Source of the DNA: JAAYEL01 sp964344625
GTDB taxonomy: Bacteria; Bacillota; Clostridia; Tissierellales; Peptoniphilaceae
Assembly: GCA_964344625.1 (NCBI GenBank)
Contig: CAYFNZ010000001.1
Coordinates: 1 to 64,000, forward strand
Direction: 5' to 3'
DNA: 64,000 nt
Shown: one piece after another, positions 48,921 to 57,344 of the stretch
Numbering within the stretch: position 1 is the first letter of the stretch
How the letters are laid out: each line of letters opens with the position of its first letter
Notes under the pieces: model-generated
Database searches by the model: none
What the model was told of the DNA's origin: nothing
Seen by the model: only the letters and a program-made list of their open reading frames with translations
Made by a program: the position numbers and the translations under genes

Positions 48921-49247
48921 ATGAAACTTTTACTAATTGTAGTGCAAGATACAGACGTTAACATATTGATGGATGAATTGATAGACAAGGACTTTAGGGT
49001 TACAAAGCTATCAAGTACAGGCGGTTTCTTAAAAAGCGGCAATACCACAATCTTTATGGGGGTAGAAGACGATAGGCTTGATGAATGTATAAGCATCATA
49101 GAAACTAATTGCAAGAGAAGAAAAACAACTACAGCTATGATGAATACAAGCATGCAAGGGGCTATGTTCCAAACATTCCCAGTTGAAATTGAAGTAGGTG
49201 GAGCCACAGTATTTATTCTTAATGTAGATCAATTCTTAAAGATCTAA
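48921..49247 (+). CDS. darA: Cyclic-di-AMP receptor DarA (PstA/YaaQ family)
   Basis: 108 residues with a PII-like ferredoxin fold. MKLLLIVVQDTDVNILMDEL begins the protein and RVTKLSSTGGFLKSGNTTIFMG (near 27-48) is the conserved nucleotide-binding stretch. PVEIEVGGATVFILNV ends it. It binds c-di-AMP in Gram-positives; the downstream output is not known. The position between tmk and holB matches Bacillus yaaQ. Confidence 0.93.
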   Translation: MKLLLIVVQDTDVNILMDELIDKDFRVTKLSSTGGFLKSGNTTIFMGVEDDRLDECISIIETNCKRRKTTTAMMNTSMQGAMFQTFPVEIEVGGATVFILNVDQFLKI

Positions 49248-49249
49248 TT

Positions 49250-50050
49250 ATGAATAGCTTATTAAAAGCTCAGGTTGAAAACGGCAACATTTTCCATGCA
49301 TATATATTTGAAGGTCAGATTGAAGATGCAAGGGCCATGTACACCGATTTTATAGAGCTTATCTTTCAAGCTGATGACAATAGGAATAAGGAGCTGGGCC
49401 TGGATAGGTTTTTTGACCTTGAAATTATTAGACCTGAAAATAAGGTGATAAATATTGATAGCATCAGGGAGATGAAAAAGAAGGTTTATGAAATCCCCTT
49501 GGAATCAAAGTATAAGGTCTTTGTTATTGAAGAGGCTGATTGTATGAGGGTTGAGGCTCAAAATGCCCTTCTAAAGACTTTGGAGGAATCACCTGATTAT
49601 TGTATAATAATATTGACTACAGACAATAGGAATAAACTCTATGATACGATTATTTCTAGGTGCCAGATCATATCTAATTATGTGGAGGCGGAAAGTGATT
49701 TAGGTCAAGATGATGTGGATTTATTAATTGATATTTTTCATAAAGCCTATAAGAAGGAGTACTACTCTGTGATTAGTAGCAAGGCTTTTTTTGAGAAATA
49801 TGGGGATAGGAAGAAGTCCATCATCAATCAATCCATTTCATTTTTCTATGATTTAATCTTATTTAGGTTTGGTCAGAAAAAGGATATATCTACTAGGTAT
49901 GAAAGAAGGCTTTCTGATTTTGATAACCTGTCTGTGGCTAAGCTTGAAGACTTGATTTTGAAGCTTGAAAAAATAAACGAGTTGACAAAGGTTAACATTA
50001 ATTTTCAATTAGCGATGGAAGATTTCTTGTTTACCTTGATGGAGGAATAG
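49250..50050 (+). CDS. holB: DNA polymerase III delta-prime subunit
   Basis: 266 residues. An AAA+ clamp-loader subunit of the kind lacking a functional Walker A: the usual P-loop place has HAYIFEGQIEDAR. KVFVIEEADCMRVEAQNALLKTLEESP and the arginine-finger-like SRCQII are conserved. It assembles with DnaX and HolA. Two bases after darA and directly adjacent to ricT. Confidence 0.9.
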   Translation: MNSLLKAQVENGNIFHAYIFEGQIEDARAMYTDFIELIFQADDNRNKELGLDRFFDLEIIRPENKVINIDSIREMKKKVYEIPLESKYKVFVIEEADCMRVEAQNALLKTLEESPDYCIIILTTDNRNKLYDTIISRCQIISNYVEAESDLGQDDVDLLIDIFHKAYKKEYYSVISSKAFFEKYGDRKKSIINQSISFFYDLILFRFGQKKDISTRYERRLSDFDNLSVAKLEDLILKLEKINELTKVNINFQLAMEDFLFTLMEE

Positions 50051-50857
50051 ATGGTAGAAGTTGTTGGAATTAGGTTTAAGAAGGTGGGTAAGATTTATTA
50101 TTTTTTACCTACGGGCTTCGACTTAAAATTAGGTGATGAGGTAATAGTTGAAACTATCAGGGGGATAGAGTTTGGCCAGGTCGTAATTTTGCATAGGATA
50201 ATCGATGAGAAAACTCTTTCTTCTGAATTAAAGCCGATTATCAGGATTGCTGATGAGCTTGATAAGAAGATTCACCAAGAAAATATTGATAGGGCCAAGG
50301 ATGCCCTAGACATTTGTGAGATAAAGATTAAGGACCACAACCTAGACATGAAGTTGGTCGATTGCGAATATACCTTTGACGGTCATAAGCTTATATTTTA
50401 TTTTATAGCTGATGGAAGGGTAGACTTTAGGGACTTAGTAAAGGATTTAGCTCAGATATTTAAGACTAGGATTGAGCTTAGACAGGTAGGCGTAAGGGAC
50501 AAGGCTAAATTGATTAGCGGCCTGGGCCAATGCGGTCAGCAGACTTGTTGTAGTAGGCATTTGACAGAGTTTCAGCCAGTTTCTATTAAGATGGCCAAGG
50601 ACCAAGGCCTATCATTAAACCCTACTAAGATATCAGGGGTTTGCGGTAGACTTATGTGCTGCTTAAAGTACGAAGAAGAGGTCTATGAAAGCCATGCCAA
50701 GGAGCTTCCAAGGGTTGGGACTAATGTCCTTACAGAAGATGGACCTGGAAGGGTTTGTGAGCAAATGATTCTGGAAAAAAAGCTTAAGGTTAAGATAGAG
50801 GGCCAAGAAGGGGAAATCTTAAAAGTTTATAAATTAGAAGAAGTTGACCTAGTCTAG
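50051..50857 (+). CDS. ricT: PSP1-domain protein RicT (YaaT)
   Basis: 268 residues of the PSP1 family. VEVVGIRFKKVGKIYYF begins it. The Cys-rich CGQQTCCSRHL (near 158-168) and SGVCGRLMCCLKYEEE (197-212) bind Fe-S in the Bacillus RicAFT complex that promotes RNA maturation by RNase Y. RicA and RicF homologues are not in this window. A stem-loop overlaps its stop codon. Confidence 0.92.
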   Translation: MVEVVGIRFKKVGKIYYFLPTGFDLKLGDEVIVETIRGIEFGQVVILHRIIDEKTLSSELKPIIRIADELDKKIHQENIDRAKDALDICEIKIKDHNLDMKLVDCEYTFDGHKLIFYFIADGRVDFRDLVKDLAQIFKTRIELRQVGVRDKAKLISGLGQCGQQTCCSRHLTEFQPVSIKMAKDQGLSLNPTKISGVCGRLMCCLKYEEEVYESHAKELPRVGTNVLTEDGPGRVCEQMILEKKLKVKIEGQEGEILKVYKLEEVDLV

Positions 50858-50882
50858 CCAGGTAATGCCTGGGTAGACTAGG
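50848..50882 (+). other. Stem-loop spanning the ricT stop codon
   Basis: CCTAGTCTA (50848-50856) pairs with TAGACTAGG (50874-50882), with inner CCAGG/CCTGG. The stop codon is within the left arm. There is no T-tail, so it is a weak terminator or an mRNA 3'-end stabiliser. Confidence 0.5.
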
Positions 50883-51012
50883 CTAACTAAATATTTAACA
50901 TTGTTAATAAATTTTTTAAAATCCCGTAAATAGACCTTATATAAAAGTTATAAAATTTAAAAATTCTAATAATGTGTTACAATATAAATATAAAGAAATA
51001 AGGAGGTAAATT

Positions 51013-51180
51013 ATGGCATACGTAATTAAAGATAGCTGTATAGCATGTGGAACTTGCTTACCTGAATGTCCAGTTGAAGCTATTTCTGAAGGAGATATCT
51101 ATGTAATAGATCCTGATACTTGCATCGATTGTGGTACATGTGCAGCAGTTTGTCCTACAGAATCAATTGATCCAGAATAA
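51013..51180 (+). CDS. 2[4Fe-4S] ferredoxin
   Basis: 55 residues. Two CxxCxxCxxxCP motifs: CIACGTCLPECP (9-20) and CIDCGTCAAVCP (37-48). This is the clostridial-type low-potential electron carrier, used by pyruvate:ferredoxin oxidoreductase and hydrogenases in anaerobes. It is monocistronic, with AAGGAGG at the start and a terminator after it. The gene is highly expressed in relatives, which fits its strong SD. Confidence 0.97.
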   Translation: MAYVIKDSCIACGTCLPECPVEAISEGDIYVIDPDTCIDCGTCAAVCPTESIDPE

Positions 51181-51194
51181 GAACATTACATAAG

Positions 51195-51222
51195 AAGGAG
51201 CCTTGAAGGCTCCTTATTTTTT
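51195..51222 (+). terminator. Terminator of the ferredoxin gene
   Basis: AAGGAGCCT and AGGCTCCTT around TGA, followed by ATTTTTTT. Confidence 0.92.
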
Positions 51223-51274
51223 TGCCTTCTTTATTTGATATAATAAGAGAGAATAAATTTTTAGGAGTAGATAT

Positions 51275-52081
51275 ATGATTTATATTATAGGAACACCTAT
51301 AGGAAATCTTAGAGATATAAGTTTAAGGGCCCTGGATGCCTTGAGAGAATCGGATATAATTTGTTGTGAGGATACTAGAAATACTAGTGTCTTATTAAAC
51401 CACTATGACATAAAAAAAAGGCTGGTTTCATTTCATGAACACAATGAACAGATGAGGTCTCAAGAGGTTATTGAGTGGGCTAGACAGGGGAAAATCATCA
51501 GCCTTGTATCAGATGCGGGTATGCCAGGTATTTCTGATCCGGGTTCTAAGTTGATTCCTCTTTTGGTTGAAGAGTGCATAGAATACACTGTGATACCGGG
51601 ACCGTCAGCCTTTACCACTGCCTTGGTATATTCGGGCTTTAATAGTGAGTCTTTTAAGTTTATGGGCTTTTTATCTACCAAGAATAAGGAGAGAAAAATC
51701 CAATTAGACAAGATTAAAAATGAGAAAGATACTATTATTTTGTATGAAGCCCCTCATAAGTTGGATAAGACTATGGAAGATTTGATTGAGATAATACCAG
51801 ATAGGAAGATTTCCATAGTTAGGGAGCTTACCAAGATATATGAAGAGCATGTAGACTTTACCATCAAGGATTATAAAAATCAGGACTTTGTAAAAAAGGG
51901 CGAGATGGTTTTGGTTATAGATAAGGATTCTAGCCAAGAAGTTCTAGATGAAGATGAGATAGAAAAGATTCTATTAGACCTTATAGATAAGGGGTATAGA
52001 AAGAGTCAAGCGGCCGCCATAGTGGCTAAAGATTACGGTTTAAAGAAAAATTGGGTATATGATATAACAAAAAGAATATAG
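51275..52081 (+). CDS. rsmI: 16S rRNA C1402 2'-O-methyltransferase RsmI
   Basis: 268 residues of the tetrapyrrole-methylase fold. IIGTPIGNLRDISLRALDAL begins it, then CEDTRNTSVLLNHY, SLVSDAGMPGISDPGSKL and IPGPSAFTTALVYSGF (SAM-binding). The C-terminal helical domain is about 60 residues. In Bacillus it lies downstream of ricT and yabA; here the ferredoxin gene intervenes. Confidence 0.95.
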   Translation: MIYIIGTPIGNLRDISLRALDALRESDIICCEDTRNTSVLLNHYDIKKRLVSFHEHNEQMRSQEVIEWARQGKIISLVSDAGMPGISDPGSKLIPLLVEECIEYTVIPGPSAFTTALVYSGFNSESFKFMGFLSTKNKERKIQLDKIKNEKDTIILYEAPHKLDKTMEDLIEIIPDRKISIVRELTKIYEEHVDFTIKDYKNQDFVKKGEMVLVIDKDSSQEVLDEDEIEKILLDLIDKGYRKSQAAAIVAKDYGLKKNWVYDITKRI

Positions 52082-52156
52082 GTATAAAAAGATTAAATTA
52101 GATTTTTTTGTTATAATATAATAAGTAAATTAAATTTAAAATATAAAGGATGAATT

Positions 52157-53503
52157 ATGAAATATTTTGGAACTGACGGATTCAGAGGTAGGGCTAATGA
52201 AGATTTAAATGTTATTCACGCATTTAAAATCGGCAGGTTTTTAGGTAATTATTTTACTCAAGGACCTGACAAAAGAGCCAAGATAGTTATAGGTAAGGAT
52301 ACGAGAAGGTCAAGCTATATGTTTGAAAATGCCTTATCTGCAGGTATTACTTCAAGTGGTGGAGATGCCTACCTACTTCATGTAACTACAACTCCTTCCG
52401 TATCATATATAGTCAGAACAGAAGATTTTGACTGCGGTATCATGATTTCCGCAAGCCATAACCCTTATTATGACAACGGAATTAAGTTGATTAATAGTGA
52501 TGGATATAAGATGGAAGAAAGCTTATTAGAAGAGCTTGAAGCCTATATAGATGAAAAAGAAGACCCTATACCATTTGCCAAGGATGTAAACATAGGAAGA
52601 ACAGTTGACTATATCCTGGGAAGAAATAGGTATATTGCCTACCTTTCAACCCTGGTAAGAAAGTCATTTAAGGGGTATAAGGTCCTAATAGATGCTTCAA
52701 ATGGGTCAGCATTTTCCATAGCGAAAAATGTTTATGACATACTTGGGGCTGATGTAACCTTAATCAATGACAAACCAGATGGATACAATATAAACTTAAA
52801 TGCTGGATCTACGCACATTGAAAAACTAGTTGAAAAGATGAAGGAAGGGGACTATGATATCGGTTTTGCCTATGACGGGGATGCTGATAGGTGCCTATGC
52901 GTAGACGAAAAGGGGAATGTAGTTGATGGGGATGGCATAATTTTTGCCCTTGCTAAAAACTACAAAGAAGCTGGCATGCTTCTTGATAACACTGTTGTAG
53001 TTACTGTTATGAGCAACTTGGGCTTATTTAAGGCCTTAGAAAAAGAGGGAATCAAGGCTGTGATTACACCGGTAGGAGACAAGTTTGTTTCTGAAGAAAT
53101 CCAAAAAAATGGGTATTCTATAGGTGGTGAACAATCAGGCCATATCATAATTTCAAAGTTTGCTAATACCGGGGATGGGGTTTTAACTTCATTGAAGGTG
53201 CTAGAAGCCATGATAGAAACAAAGACACCTCTTTCCCTATTAACCAAGGGCTTTAAGGTATATCCTCAACTATTAAAAAACGTTGTAGTTAAGGACAAGG
53301 CTGTTGTTTTAGACGACCAAGATATAAATGCTGAAATCGACAAGGTAACTGAAGAATTAGGGGACTTGGGCAGGATTCTAGTAAGACCTTCCGGCACAGA
53401 GCCTAAGATAAGAGTTATGGTTGAAGCGACAAGCGATGATCTATGTGAAGAATACGTAAATAGGGTAGTAGATTTAATTAAAGAAAAGGGATATGCAATA
53501 TAA
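52157..53503 (+). CDS. glmM: Phosphoglucosamine mutase
   Basis: 448 residues. It converts GlcN-6-P to GlcN-1-P for UDP-GlcNAc and peptidoglycan. FGTDGFRG is at 4-11, the catalytic phosphoserine motif ISASHNPYYDNGIK is near 97-110, Mg-binding DGDADRC is near 238-244, GGEQSGHII is the sugar specificity loop, and RPSGTEPKIRV the phosphate-binding end. It overlaps cca by 11 bases. It is not beside cdaA/cdaR here. Confidence 0.96.
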   Translation: MKYFGTDGFRGRANEDLNVIHAFKIGRFLGNYFTQGPDKRAKIVIGKDTRRSSYMFENALSAGITSSGGDAYLLHVTTTPSVSYIVRTEDFDCGIMISASHNPYYDNGIKLINSDGYKMEESLLEELEAYIDEKEDPIPFAKDVNIGRTVDYILGRNRYIAYLSTLVRKSFKGYKVLIDASNGSAFSIAKNVYDILGADVTLINDKPDGYNINLNAGSTHIEKLVEKMKEGDYDIGFAYDGDADRCLCVDEKGNVVDGDGIIFALAKNYKEAGMLLDNTVVVTVMSNLGLFKALEKEGIKAVITPVGDKFVSEEIQKNGYSIGGEQSGHIIISKFANTGDGVLTSLKVLEAMIETKTPLSLLTKGFKVYPQLLKNVVVKDKAVVLDDQDINAEIDKVTEELGDLGRILVRPSGTEPKIRVMVEATSDDLCEEYVNRVVDLIKEKGYAI

Positions 53504-54875
53504 GTTTGATTTGGACAAGGGATCCGAATTAATAATAAAAAGACTAAATGACAGGTCATATAAAGCCTATGCAGTTGGCGGTTTTGTAAGGGATAGTCTT
53601 TTGAAGGTGAAGACCTCGGACATAGACATAACTACAGATGCCAGACCGCAAGAAGTCATGGATATATTTGCTGATTACAAATTGGTCGACATCGGGATTA
53701 AGTACGGAACCGTTGCCATCATCATAGATGCTTGCTCTTATGAAGTAACTACCTTTAGGTCAGATGGACTTTACTCCGATGGCAGAAGGCCTGACGAGGT
53801 TACTTTCTCTAAGGACTTAAGAGAGGACTTATCTAGGAGGGACTTTACGGTCAATGCCATGGCATACAACCCCAATGAAGGTCTCATAGACTTTTTCGGC
53901 GGCCAAGATGACTTGAGAAAAGGACAGATTAAAACCGTTGGAGATCCCAATAAGAGATTTGAAGAAGACTATCTCAGGATGCTAAGGGCCATAAGGTTTG
54001 CCTGCAAATTGGATATGGACCTAGATGGAGCCTTAGTTGAGGCTATAAAGATAAGGGCAGAAAACATAGTAAAGGTATCTTTTGAGAGAATAGGTCAAGA
54101 ATTTAGTAAAATATTGATGACAGATAAGCCGGTTAAGGGCATTAATTTGCTATATGAGACAGGTTTACTAAAATATATTATAGAAGACCTTTATAAGACT
54201 AAGGGTTTTGACCAAGAGACCATCCATCATCAATATGACTTATTCGATCATAGTATGAGTGTTTTAAGTTTTGTGCCTAAGGATTTGGAGCTGAGGTTAG
54301 CGGCTATATTTCATGACCTTGGCAAGCTTTATACTAAATTTATAGGCCAAGATGGCCAGGCTCATTTCTACGGTCATGACAAGCAGTCAGCTTCCTTGGC
54401 TATGGACTATTTAAGAAGGCTAAAATTCGACAATAAGACCATAGACAATGTGGTTCACTTGATATCAAGGCACATGGAGTCTATGAATGTATATACCGAA
54501 AAGAGCGTTAAGAGGCTGATTAGAAAAATTGGCACAGATAATTGTAGAAAACTCTTTTATTTGCAAAAGGCGGATATTCTATCAACTAATAATCCTCAAT
54601 TTGTAGATAATATTGAAAATGCTTTTGAAATCTTGGATAAGATTTTAAGAGATGATGAAGTCGTTTTTAGGAAGCAATTGGCCATTGACGGCAATGACAT
54701 CATTGACCTTGGCTTTGAAGAAGGAAGGATTGTCGGACAAATTTTGGAAGAAATAACGGATTTAGTTGCTGATAAGAAGATAGCAAATGAAAAAGAGGCG
54801 ATAGAAAAATATATTGCAGATAGGAGTTACAAAGATGGACAGACTAATAATATCAGATACATGTTTGGAGCTTAA
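53493..54875 (+). CDS. cca: CCA-adding tRNA nucleotidyltransferase with HD domain
   Basis: 460 residues, class II. The nucleotidyltransferase core is YAVGGFVRDSLLKVKTSDIDITTDA (near 22-46), with RRDFTVNAMAYNP and DYLRMLRAIRFACKL. The HD domain follows (AAIFHDLGKLYTKF, GHDKQSA), then a C-terminal tail. It adds or repairs CCA at tRNA 3' ends. It starts inside glmM, and its end overlaps the degV start by 41 bases. Confidence 0.93.
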   Translation: MQYKFDLDKGSELIIKRLNDRSYKAYAVGGFVRDSLLKVKTSDIDITTDARPQEVMDIFADYKLVDIGIKYGTVAIIIDACSYEVTTFRSDGLYSDGRRPDEVTFSKDLREDLSRRDFTVNAMAYNPNEGLIDFFGGQDDLRKGQIKTVGDPNKRFEEDYLRMLRAIRFACKLDMDLDGALVEAIKIRAENIVKVSFERIGQEFSKILMTDKPVKGINLLYETGLLKYIIEDLYKTKGFDQETIHHQYDLFDHSMSVLSFVPKDLELRLAAIFHDLGKLYTKFIGQDGQAHFYGHDKQSASLAMDYLRRLKFDNKTIDNVVHLISRHMESMNVYTEKSVKRLIRKIGTDNCRKLFYLQKADILSTNNPQFVDNIENAFEILDKILRDDEVVFRKQLAIDGNDIIDLGFEEGRIVGQILEEITDLVADKKIANEKEAIEKYIADRSYKDGQTNNIRYMFGA

Positions 54876-55665
54876 TGAAGAGCTAGAAAAAAAATTAAAT
54901 ATAAAATTAGTTCCCTTCCATTTAGATTTGGGAGATAAGACCTATGTAGATGAGAATTTAGATATAAGAAGTTTTATAAATGACATGCATGCCTATGCTG
55001 GTACTGCAAAATCAGCAGCCCCATCACCACAGGCATTTTACGAAAAGATGATAGGAGCAGATGAAGTTTTTATAATAACTATTTCATCAAAGCTTTCAAC
55101 TGTTTATAACAGTGCAACCATAGCTAGGGACATGTTTTTAGATGAGTTTCCTGACAAAAAGGTCCACGTATTTGATTCTAAGTCAGCTGTAACAGGTCAA
55201 ACCCTTATAGCTATAAAGATTCAAGAGATGATAGACCAAGACAAAAGCTTTGAAGATATTGTAGAAAGTGTTGAAGACTTCATTGGTCAGATGCAGACTT
55301 ATTTTATACTAGAAAACCTTGATAACCTTATAAAAAATGGAAGGATGTCTAGGCTTGCAGGTAGGATTGCTTCTGCCTTGTCTATTAATCCTGTATGTAA
55401 GGGAAATGACGGTACAATCGAAGTAGTAAATAAGGCAAGGGGGATGAAGGCTGGCATAAACCGCCTAATAGATGAAATGCTTAAAGGCATAGATGATACA
55501 AGCTCAAGGACCCTGGTTATCAGCCACGTTCTTAAGCCTGAAAGAGCTGAAGAAATCAAGCAAAAGGCCCTTGAAAGAGCGACTTTTAAGGATGTGCAAA
55601 TCGTTGGGGCCAAGGGACTTACTTCAGTTTATGCTAACGAAGGCGGGATTGTAGTAGCCCTATAG
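54835..55665 (+). CDS. DegV-family fatty-acid-binding protein
   Basis: 276 residues. MDRLIISDTCLELNEEL begins the fold. TAKSAAPSPQAFYEKM and FIITISSKLSTVYNSA provide the conserved Ser/Thr that bind the carboxylate, and VFDSKSAVTGQTLIA and YFILENLDNLIKNGRMSRLAG follow. FakB-type proteins present fatty acids to the kinase FakA; which DegV branch this is cannot be told. I start at 54835 (AGGAG eight bases upstream), inside cca. Confidence 0.9.
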   Translation: MDRLIISDTCLELNEELEKKLNIKLVPFHLDLGDKTYVDENLDIRSFINDMHAYAGTAKSAAPSPQAFYEKMIGADEVFIITISSKLSTVYNSATIARDMFLDEFPDKKVHVFDSKSAVTGQTLIAIKIQEMIDQDKSFEDIVESVEDFIGQMQTYFILENLDNLIKNGRMSRLAGRIASALSINPVCKGNDGTIEVVNKARGMKAGINRLIDEMLKGIDDTSSRTLVISHVLKPERAEEIKQKALERATFKDVQIVGAKGLTSVYANEGGIVVAL

Positions 55666-55667
55666 AT

Positions 55668-57293
55668 ATGAATTTAATAAAAAGGACAATTAAAAAACAT
55701 TTATTACTGATACTATTTCTCTCCTTTGTTTTTGTAGTGGCCATCTTACCTAAAAAAGCAGGCAAGGCTTCAGATGATAAAGAGGCTATCAGGATAGAGA
55801 ATCCTAGGCAGGTGGGAGAGGATAAAAATATATTAAAGGTCTCTGTAGACCAGGCTTACACATCTTTAAATCCCTTTTATGAAGCTAGCAAGGAACCCTC
55901 TTTGGTTACAAAGCTCCTTCATAGGTCCTTGATGAAAAAAGGAAGGGATGGAAGGCTGGAATCAGATCTTATTGAAAGCTACTGGTTGAAAAATGACGGC
56001 AAGGACCTTCATATCCTATTAAAAAAAGGTCAGAAGTTTAATGATGGTAGCGACATAAGCAGCCAAGATATTATAAACAATATAAAATTACTTTCTGATC
56101 CCTCATACAATGGGGTTAAGTCCTATTATGTAGAGGGAATCAAGGGGTATTTTCAATATAAGAAGAGGGGGGACCAGGAAGCCCTAAAGATAATCCAGGA
56201 AAATGACTACTACATGGTTGTGCAATTTTCAAATGCATCAAAGGATAACCTAAACCTCCTTACCATGCCCATAGTTCCAATAGCGGATGAGGAAATGGAA
56301 TATGGGGACTTGTCTAGGATAAGTCAGAAAAAAATCCTGTCAGGAGCTGGAAATTATGAAGTTACAGACCGTGATGATTCCTGGATCCTTCTAAAGAGGG
56401 CATCAGATGACAAGGATATAATTGAAAAGATTTTTATAGGCTTTCACCCCTACTATGAAGCCAGGATGCTTTATCAAAGGGGGAGCATAGACATAATCTA
56501 CAAGTACCAGGAAGACCAGGTAAGCAGGGATGATTTTAAGGAGAATGAAAAAGACTTCACCTACTTTATTGCAAATCAAGCCCCAAATTATATCAAGCTA
56601 GCTTTTAACTTAAGAGATGGTTTTTTTGCAGAAGACAATATGAGACTGGCCCTTAAAAACTCCATAGATTTTAGTAAGGTATTGAACCTTAAAGAAGATG
56701 AAAAGATTTCAAGTCCTATCTACAAGAATATGGCTTATTATGAAGACCCAAGTCAAGACAATGACCTGAGCTTGAAAGACCTTGCTTCAAAACTTGAAGA
56801 TAAGAATGTAAGTTTGGCGATTTATGAGAATTTATCAGATATTATCGAAAGGGAAGAAGATTTAGTAAAGGCCTTTAAGGACCAGGGCCTAAATCTTAAA
56901 ATAAGCCATATCGATGAAGATGAGTACTACCAGGTGATATCAGAGACCAACCCTTACGACATGTTAATCAGGCAGGACCAACTCTTTACAATACCAACGA
57001 TTGAGAACCAAGAAATTTACAATGTTTGGGGAGATGTTTCAGACATGGACCTAAATGACACCTATAATTTCAGGGTGCTAGAAATGATTCAGGGTATCTT
57101 CGGTTATGATAACTACGAGTTCGCCCTAGAAAAGTGGCAAAATTGGTATCATAAAAGGCTTCCATATATGGCAATCAAGGGACAGAGTCAGATTTCAGTT
57201 ATAAATACTAGGATAAAGGGCCTATATATGAATGAATTTGTGGGCCTAGAGAACGAAGACAACTTGCGATTAATAAATAATTTGTTAAAATAA
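55668..57293 (+). CDS. Orphan extracellular solute-binding protein family 5 (oligopeptide-type)
   Basis: 541 residues. The N-terminal hydrophobic anchor (about 12-26) has no lipobox Cys, so it is probably membrane-anchored or secreted. The SBP family 5 fold is visible from YTSLNPFYEASKEPSLVTKLLHRSL, through GQKFNDGSDISSQDIINNIKLLSD, to LAFNLRDGFFAEDNMRLALKNSIDF. No ABC permease or ATPase genes are adjacent. Two bases after degV, so it is in the same transcript. Ligand unknown. Confidence 0.8.
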   Translation: MNLIKRTIKKHLLLILFLSFVFVVAILPKKAGKASDDKEAIRIENPRQVGEDKNILKVSVDQAYTSLNPFYEASKEPSLVTKLLHRSLMKKGRDGRLESDLIESYWLKNDGKDLHILLKKGQKFNDGSDISSQDIINNIKLLSDPSYNGVKSYYVEGIKGYFQYKKRGDQEALKIIQENDYYMVVQFSNASKDNLNLLTMPIVPIADEEMEYGDLSRISQKKILSGAGNYEVTDRDDSWILLKRASDDKDIIEKIFIGFHPYYEARMLYQRGSIDIIYKYQEDQVSRDDFKENEKDFTYFIANQAPNYIKLAFNLRDGFFAEDNMRLALKNSIDFSKVLNLKEDEKISSPIYKNMAYYEDPSQDNDLSLKDLASKLEDKNVSLAIYENLSDIIEREEDLVKAFKDQGLNLKISHIDEDEYYQVISETNPYDMLIRQDQLFTIPTIENQEIYNVWGDVSDMDLNDTYNFRVLEMIQGIFGYDNYEFALEKWQNWYHKRLPYMAIKGQSQISVINTRIKGLYMNEFVGLENEDNLRLINNLLK

Positions 57294-57344
57294 TTAAATA
57301 TGTTATAATAAATAAGTTAATTACACACTTTTATAGGAGGAGAA

